Below, piece after piece: positions 5,492 through 9,204 of a stretch of DNA of 9,204 bases. How positions within the stretch are numbered: the stretch's first letter is position 1; every line of letters starts with the position of its first letter. Made by a program: the position numbers and the translations under genes. Origin of the DNA: Oscillospiraceae bacterium (GTDB lineage Bacteria; Bacillota; Clostridia; Oscillospirales; Acutalibacteraceae); assembly GCA_029004655.1 (NCBI GenBank), contig JAQVYP010000067.1, positions 1 to 9,204 on the forward strand. The letters run 5' to 3'. The notes beneath the pieces are model-generated. The model was not told where the DNA came from. It worked only from the letters and a program-made list of their open reading frames with translations, and did not search any database.

Positions 5492-5500
5492 TGATATAAT
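5492..5500 (+). promoter_or_regulatory. Extended -10 promoter of the DNA glycosylase gene
   Basis: TGATATAAT (TGN plus perfect TATAAT) lies 29 bp before the ATG at 5530, placing the transcript start near 5507 and giving a leader of about 23 nt. Two identical upstream boxes at 5265-5273 and 5377-5385 form tandem promoter candidates. AGGATGG (5517-5523) is the ribosome binding site. Confidence 0.6.
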
Positions 5501-5529
5501 GTTAACAACATAAATTAGGATGGAAAAAA

Positions 5530-6378
5530 ATGAAAAACATATATAATCCACTGGCAACAGCGAGAAACAACGATGTTATAATAAAAGACATTACATGTTT
5601 CAACCTTAAAGATACTTTAGACTGCGGTCAGGCTTTTCGCTGGAAACCGCTAGATGATCGCACATGGATTGGCACAGCTTTTCAAAGAAATCTTGTTATC
5701 GGATATGAAGATAACAGCGTCGTTCTTTATAACACCACACTCGAGGACTATAAAAACATTTGGGAAGACTATTTTGATATAAAAAGAGATTACAGCCAAA
5801 TAATCGAGGCAATAAGCGTAAACAAAATTTTAAAAGACGCCACAGAAGTTGCAGGCGGACTAAGGATTTTGCGTCAAGATCCATGGGAAGCACTTTGCTC
5901 TTTCATAATTTCTCAAAACAATAATATTTTGCGCATTAAAGGCATTGTTGAAAGACTTTGTGAAAATTTCGGTGCACCGGTTGGTGACAGCTATTCTTTC
6001 CCCGATGCCGCAACAATTGCTGCATTGTCTGTGCAAGACCTAGCTCCCCTTCGCAGCGGATTTCGAGCTAGGTATATTATTGATGCCGCAACAAAAGTTT
6101 CCGGCGGTGAGATTGATTTCAATTTGTGCCGCACTGCACCGATTGATGATGCACGCAATGAATTAATGAAAATTTGCGGTGTTGGCATCAAAGTTGCGGA
6201 TTGTGCTCTGCTTTTTGGATTTGACAGAATTGAGGCTTTTCCAAAAGATGTGTGGATCAAACGCGCCATGGCTCAGTTATTTGACGGAGAGCTGCCGCAA
6301 GAAGCCGTCCCATATGCCGGAATTGTTCAGCAATATATTTTTCATTATGCCAGAACAACAAAACTCCAGATAGATTAA
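5530..6378 (+). CDS. OGG1-type 8-oxoguanine DNA glycosylase/AP lyase (HhH-GPD family)
   Basis: This encodes a 282-residue bifunctional base-excision repair enzyme that should remove 8-oxoguanine from DNA and nick the abasic site. The N-terminal OGG_N-like domain carries the signature DCGQAFRW (about residues 31-38). The HhH-GPD domain follows, with DPWEALCSFIISQNNN (about 117-132), then the helix-hairpin-helix ICGVGIKVADC. It contains the Schiff-base Lys221 and, 19 residues on, the catalytic Asp240 in FPKDVW. That is the same spacing as Lys249 and Asp268 of human OGG1. An AlkA-type alkylbase glycosylase is less likely because the Lys is present. AGGATGG lies 6 nt upstream of the ATG. The stop TAA (6376-6378) is also the target duplication of element copy 3, so the insertion did not alter the protein. 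Confidence 0.92.
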   Translation: MKNIYNPLATARNNDVIIKDITCFNLKDTLDCGQAFRWKPLDDRTWIGTAFQRNLVIGYEDNSVVLYNTTLEDYKNIWEDYFDIKRDYSQIIEAISVNKILKDATEVAGGLRILRQDPWEALCSFIISQNNNILRIKGIVERLCENFGAPVGDSYSFPDAATIAALSVQDLAPLRSGFRARYIIDAATKVSGGEIDFNLCRTAPIDDARNELMKICGVGIKVADCALLFGFDRIEAFPKDVWIKRAMAQLFDGELPQEAVPYAGIVQQYIFHYARTTKLQID

Positions 6379-6534
6379 TACTAATCTCAAATAAAAACGT
6401 AGACATCTTTACGGTCTGGTTTTCGTCCCGCCGCGTTGTCGTCGTCGGCGGGCGCCAGCCCGCTGTCCTCCTCCGCCTTGCGGGACGAAAACTACCCTCG
6501 CAAATCTAATCTCCGTTTTTAATTGAGATTAGTA
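6379..6534 (-). mobile_element. Palindromic MITE-like element, copy 3
   Basis: This 156-bp element begins TACTAATCTC and ends GAGATTAGTA, flanked by TAA at 6376-6378 and 6535-6537. The left TAA is the glycosylase stop codon. In reverse complement it matches copy 1 at 151 of 156 positions, with five transitions and no gaps, so the two diverged recently. It has the same core hairpin and no reading frame. It lies between the glycosylase stop and the terminator. Confidence 0.87.
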
Positions 6535-6538
6535 TAAT

Positions 6539-6579
6539 AAATCCTCCGCAAAGAATCAAATCTTTGCGGAGGATTTTTT
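6539..6579. terminator. Bidirectional terminator between glycosylase and lysA
   Basis: AAATCCTCCGCAAAGA (6539-6554) and TCTTTGCGGAGGATTT (6561-6576) form a perfect 16-bp stem with a 6-nt loop. A T-run (6574-6579) follows on the plus strand. It serves the convergent glycosylase gene (plus) and the lon-ysxC-lysA operon (minus), whose last stop is 6588-6590. Confidence 0.92.
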
Positions 6580-6587
6580 CTATCGTT

Positions 6588-7883
6588 TTATATGTCGTTT
6601 CTAACAAGGTCTTCATAAGATTCGCGATTGATTATCATTCGGGCAATGCCGTCTTTAATCATCACTGCGGCAGGGCGAGGAATTCTGTTGTAATTGCTTG
6701 CCATTGAATAATTATAAGCACCTGTCGCCAAAACAGCCAGTGTATCACCAACTTGCGGTGTCTGTATCGGGGCGTTTTCTTGAATTAAATCTCCGCTCTC
6801 GCAGCATTTTCCCGCAACGGTTGCGATAAAATCTTTGGGCTGCGATGCCTTGTTTGCTACAACTAATTCGTAAGATGATTTGTACAGCGCATAACGAGGA
6901 TTGTCACCCATGCCGCCGTCTATTGAAACATAGTTGCGAACATTTGGAATGTTCTTGATTGCGCCAATTGTATAAAGTGTAATTCCGGCAGGTGCAATTA
7001 TTGAACGACCCGGCTCGATGAATATTTTTGGCACAGGAAATTCGATTTCCTCACACTTTGCTTTAAGTGATTTTGAAACCTCGCGCATAAACTCGTCGTA
7101 TTTTCTAGGTTTGTCGCTCTCGAGGTATTTGATTCCAAATCCGCCACCAAGATTAAGCTCAGAAAGTGTAACACCTGTTTCTGTTTTGATGTCCTGCAAA
7201 AATTTAATCATAGTAACTGCTGCAAGGCAGAATGGGTCTGTTTCAAAAATTTGTGAGCCGATATGGCAATGCATACCTGTTAAATTAATGTTGCTTAGAG
7301 TGGTGGCAAGTGTTGCAGCGGCAAGTGCCTCACCTGTTTCTAGGGCGAATCCGAATTTAGAATCTATTTGACCTGTTTTAATAAAATCGTGTGTGTGTGC
7401 ATCAATTCCCGGTTTAATGCGAAGCATAATATTAACCTTTTGGCCGTTTGCTTTGGCAACATTGTTAAGAGTGTTAAGCTCTGTAATATTGTCCACAACG
7501 ATGTGACCGACATTATTTTTAACCGCAAATTGAATTTCGTCCAAGGTTTTGTTGTTGCCGTGGAAAAATATTTTATCTGCCGGAAATCCCACGGACAAAG
7601 CGGTATAAAGCTCACCGCCCGAAACAACATCAATCCCCAGACCCTCGCTGCCCACAATTCGATACATTTCCTTGCAAGCAAACGCCTTGCTGGCATAAAG
7701 CACCATTCCATTGCCGTCATAATATTGATCAATGGATTTTTTGAAACTTCTGCAAGCCTCACGAATTGTTTCCTCATCAAATACATAAAGCGGTGTGCCG
7801 AATTCTTTTGCCGTTTGCACAGTGTCAACCCCACCGATTGTTAGATTACCTTTTTCATTAATATCAAGACAATTGCTTACCAA
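6588..7883 (-). CDS. lysA: Diaminopimelate decarboxylase
   Basis: This PLP-dependent fold-type III decarboxylase of 431 residues converts meso-diaminopimelate to L-lysine in the cytoplasm, the last step of lysine synthesis. Visible landmarks in order are ASKAF with the PLP-binding Lys66, GLGIDVVSGGELYTAL, MHCHIGSQIFE, LNLGGGFGIKY, the phosphate-binding EPGRSI, GKCCESGDLI with the active-site Cys-Glu, and GAYNYSMASNYN. Length is normal. The frame extends to a GTG at 7901, but AAAGGG sits 8 nt before the TTG at 7883, and the family N-terminus (VSNCLDINEKGNLTIGG) begins right there, so I use TTG. That start lies 1 nt after the ysxC stop, so translation is probably coupled. It ends just before the strong terminator at 6539-6579. 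Confidence 0.95.
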   Translation of the reverse strand: MVSNCLDINEKGNLTIGGVDTVQTAKEFGTPLYVFDEETIREACRSFKKSIDQYYDGNGMVLYASKAFACKEMYRIVGSEGLGIDVVSGGELYTALSVGFPADKIFFHGNNKTLDEIQFAVKNNVGHIVVDNITELNTLNNVAKANGQKVNIMLRIKPGIDAHTHDFIKTGQIDSKFGFALETGEALAAATLATTLSNINLTGMHCHIGSQIFETDPFCLAAVTMIKFLQDIKTETGVTLSELNLGGGFGIKYLESDKPRKYDEFMREVSKSLKAKCEEIEFPVPKIFIEPGRSIIAPAGITLYTIGAIKNIPNVRNYVSIDGGMGDNPRYALYKSSYELVVANKASQPKDFIATVAGKCCESGDLIQENAPIQTPQVGDTLAVLATGAYNYSMASNYNRIPRPAAVMIKDGIARMIINRESYEDLVRNDI

Positions 7884-7884
7884 T

Positions 7885-8484
7885 CTACTCACCCTTTGCA
7901 CTTTCTGAAATTTGTTCTATTAATCCCCTAAGCTGTTCTGTTCCCTCACCCGTTGTTGAGGAGAAAGGTATAACCGGAATATTGCTTGGTAAAAAGGCAA
8001 GCTCAGTTTTAAGCTCCTCCAGCCTTTTTCCCCGTTCAGTTTTATTTAATTTGTCGCTTTTTGTCAGCACAACTGCAAAATTATATTGTGCATCTCGCAA
8101 GAGTCTTAGCATATCATAATCATATTCACTTGGAGAGTGGCGCATATCAACCAGTTGAAAAACCAATGCAATGTTACGCTCACTCTGAAAATATGTTTCC
8201 ATTAAATCAGACCAACGCAAACGCTCGCTGCCGGATACCTTTGCATAGCCATAGCCGGGCAAATCGGCAAGGCGCAAATTTTCTAATTTAAAAAAGTTGA
8301 TTGTAACAGTTTTACCCGGTTTTGTGCTGACCCGAGCCATCGCTTTGCGCCCGAGCAACTTATTAATCAGTGATGATTTGCCAACATTGGAACGTCCCGA
8401 AAAACAAATCTCGGGCAAATCCGATTTGGGAATTTGATTTACCGTTCCAATCGAGGTTTCAAATTCCACATTATTATAATTCAT
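7885..8484 (-). CDS. ysxC: Ribosome biogenesis GTP-binding protein YsxC/EngB
   Basis: This encodes a 199-residue TRAFAC-class GTPase that takes part in large ribosomal subunit assembly and is essential in Bacillus subtilis. The G motifs are all present: G1 GRSNVGKS (residues 30-37), a G2 region KPGKTVTINFF, G3 DLPGYGYAKVS, G4 TKSDKL and G5 SSTTGEG. Length matches the family (about 195-210). The frame can open at a TTG at 8496, but GGAGG lies 5 nt before the ATG at 8484, which fixes the start. It begins 12 bp after the lon stop and ends 1 nt before lysA. The lon-ysxC order is the one found in Bacillus, and lysA is the additional neighbour here. Confidence 0.95.
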   Translation of the reverse strand: MNYNNVEFETSIGTVNQIPKSDLPEICFSGRSNVGKSSLINKLLGRKAMARVSTKPGKTVTINFFKLENLRLADLPGYGYAKVSGSERLRWSDLMETYFQSERNIALVFQLVDMRHSPSEYDYDMLRLLRDAQYNFAVVLTKSDKLNKTERGKRLEELKTELAFLPSNIPVIPFSSTTGEGTEQLRGLIEQISESAKGE

Positions 8485-8496
8485 ATTTTCCTCCAA

Positions 8497-9204
8497 TTAT
8501 TGGCTTACTACGGTTTTGGCTACTTCCAAATTTGGTACAATATATGTCTTTTCCATAGTTTGTGATACTGGAATTTCAGGCTTTTTCACTAGCGCTTCCG
8601 CAATTATTTCGCTGACATTTTGCGCCGGAATAAAGGTTACATGCTTTTTAACCTGCTCATCCACTTCCTCCAAATTAGGAACGTTATCTATTGGAATAAA
8701 CACAGTTTTAACGCCCGATTTATAAGCTGCCATCGCCTTTTCTTTTAATCCGCCAATCGGCAGAATTCGTCCTCTTAGGGTAACCTCGCCGGTCATCGCC
8801 ACATCATGCCTGATTGGAGTATTTGTCAGGCAAGACACAAGTGCCGTTACCATGGTCACTCCCGCAGACGGGCCATCCTTTGGAACAGCGCCTTCAGTTG
8901 CATTGATGTGAATATCAAGGTTCTTATAAAATTTGCTGTCAATCAGCAACTCGTCGGCTTTGCTTCTCACATAAGTAACCGCAGTTTTAGCAGACTCTTG
9001 CATCACATCGCCCAAAGAACCAGTCAGCACAAGCTTGCCGGTACCCTTTACAGCAGCAACTTCCAACTGCATCAGCGCTCCGCCAACAGCTGTCCATGCA
9101 AGACCGTTGACAAATCCTATCTCGTCAGTAGCCAAAATAGTATCGGGCTTAAACTTCTCCACTCCCAAAAAGTCTTTCAGGTTTGTTTCGGTAATAACAA
9201 TTTT
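8497..9204 (-). CDS. lon: ATP-dependent Lon protease, C-terminal part (cut by window edge)
   Basis: The reading frame is open to the right edge, and the visible 235 residues are the C-terminal end of Lon, the cytosolic AAA+ protease that degrades damaged and regulatory proteins. The region covers the end of the ATPase part (ITETNLKDFLGVEKF) and the whole proteolytic domain. The Ser-Lys dyad is present: Ser in KDGPSAGVTM (codon 8866-8868) and Lys in LPIGGLKEKAMAA (codon 8743-8745). Other family phrases are GLAWTAVGG and HDVAMTGEVTLRGRILP. The last 20 or so residues are variable, as usual in Lon. The start and promoter lie outside the window. Its stop is 12 bp before the ysxC ATG. Confidence 0.96.
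   Translation of the reverse strand, partial: KIVITETNLKDFLGVEKFKPDTILATDEIGFVNGLAWTAVGGALMQLEVAAVKGTGKLVLTGSLGDVMQESAKTAVTYVRSKADELLIDSKFYKNLDIHINATEGAVPKDGPSAGVTMVTALVSCLTNTPIRHDVAMTGEVTLRGRILPIGGLKEKAMAAYKSGVKTVFIPIDNVPNLEEVDEQVKKHVTFIPAQNVSEIIAEALVKKPEIPVSQTMEKTYIVPNLEVAKTVVSQ

Noticed and set aside
5244..5500. CRISPR array
   Set aside because: There are only two long units, repeats are themselves palindromic promoters, there are no unique spacers of constant length and no cas genes.
7368..7844. 158-codon plus-strand reading frame opposite lysA
   Set aside because: It is the antisense shadow of a clearly conserved lysA coding region, with no ribosome binding site and no protein-like composition.
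7884..7901. GTG at 7901 as the lysA start
   Set aside because: It lies inside ysxC without a Shine-Dalgarno sequence, whereas the TTG at 7883 has AAAGGG at 8 nt and matches the family N-terminus.

Overview
The window looks like a chromosomal segment of a low-G+C, Gram-positive anaerobe of the Clostridia type. This rests on AGGAGG-type ribosome binding sites, a class D-like sortase with a wall-anchored substrate, a diaminopimelate-route LysA, a lon-ysxC gene pair, and several protein families common in Firmicutes (DUF554, DUF1653, DUF6062). I cannot assign a genus. No tRNA, rRNA, CRISPR array, phage gene or transposase gene is visible.

Layout from left to right. Positions 1-133 hold the 3' end of an unidentified plus-strand gene and its terminator. 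Positions 152-354 hold a solo end and a complete copy of a palindromic miniature element. A DUF554 membrane protein gene follows (406-1125, plus), with a second element copy fused to its stop codon and then a terminator. The minus-strand block 1449-3851 reads, in transcription order, wall-anchored surface protein, sortase, four-helix membrane protein, DUF1653 protein; a strong sigma-A-type promoter and an AGGAGGT site precede it. Further right are a small membrane-anchored protein (3986-4267, minus), a gene-free stretch with dyads and DnaA-box-like sequences, and a DUF6062 gene (4511-5179, minus). Between that gene and the divergent OGG-type DNA glycosylase (5530-6378, plus) lies a tandem array of palindromic modules, each carrying extended -10 promoter sequences on both strands. 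A third miniature element copy abuts the glycosylase stop codon and is followed by a bidirectional terminator. The window ends in a minus-strand operon, lon (partial) - ysxC - lysA.

The most interesting content is in the non-coding DNA. (1) Three 154-156 bp imperfect-palindrome elements (196-351, 1126-1279, 6379-6534) are each bounded by a 3-bp direct repeat fitting T-N-A: TTA, TGA and TAA. In two of three cases that repeat is exactly the stop codon of the upstream gene, so the insertion left the protein unchanged. (2) The 5244-5500 array repeats a unit of about 112-115 bp whose hairpin arms show compensatory changes between copies. (3) The surface protein has IKKTG where LPXTG is usual; with its sortase and an unrecognised membrane partner it looks like a dedicated cell-surface display locus.
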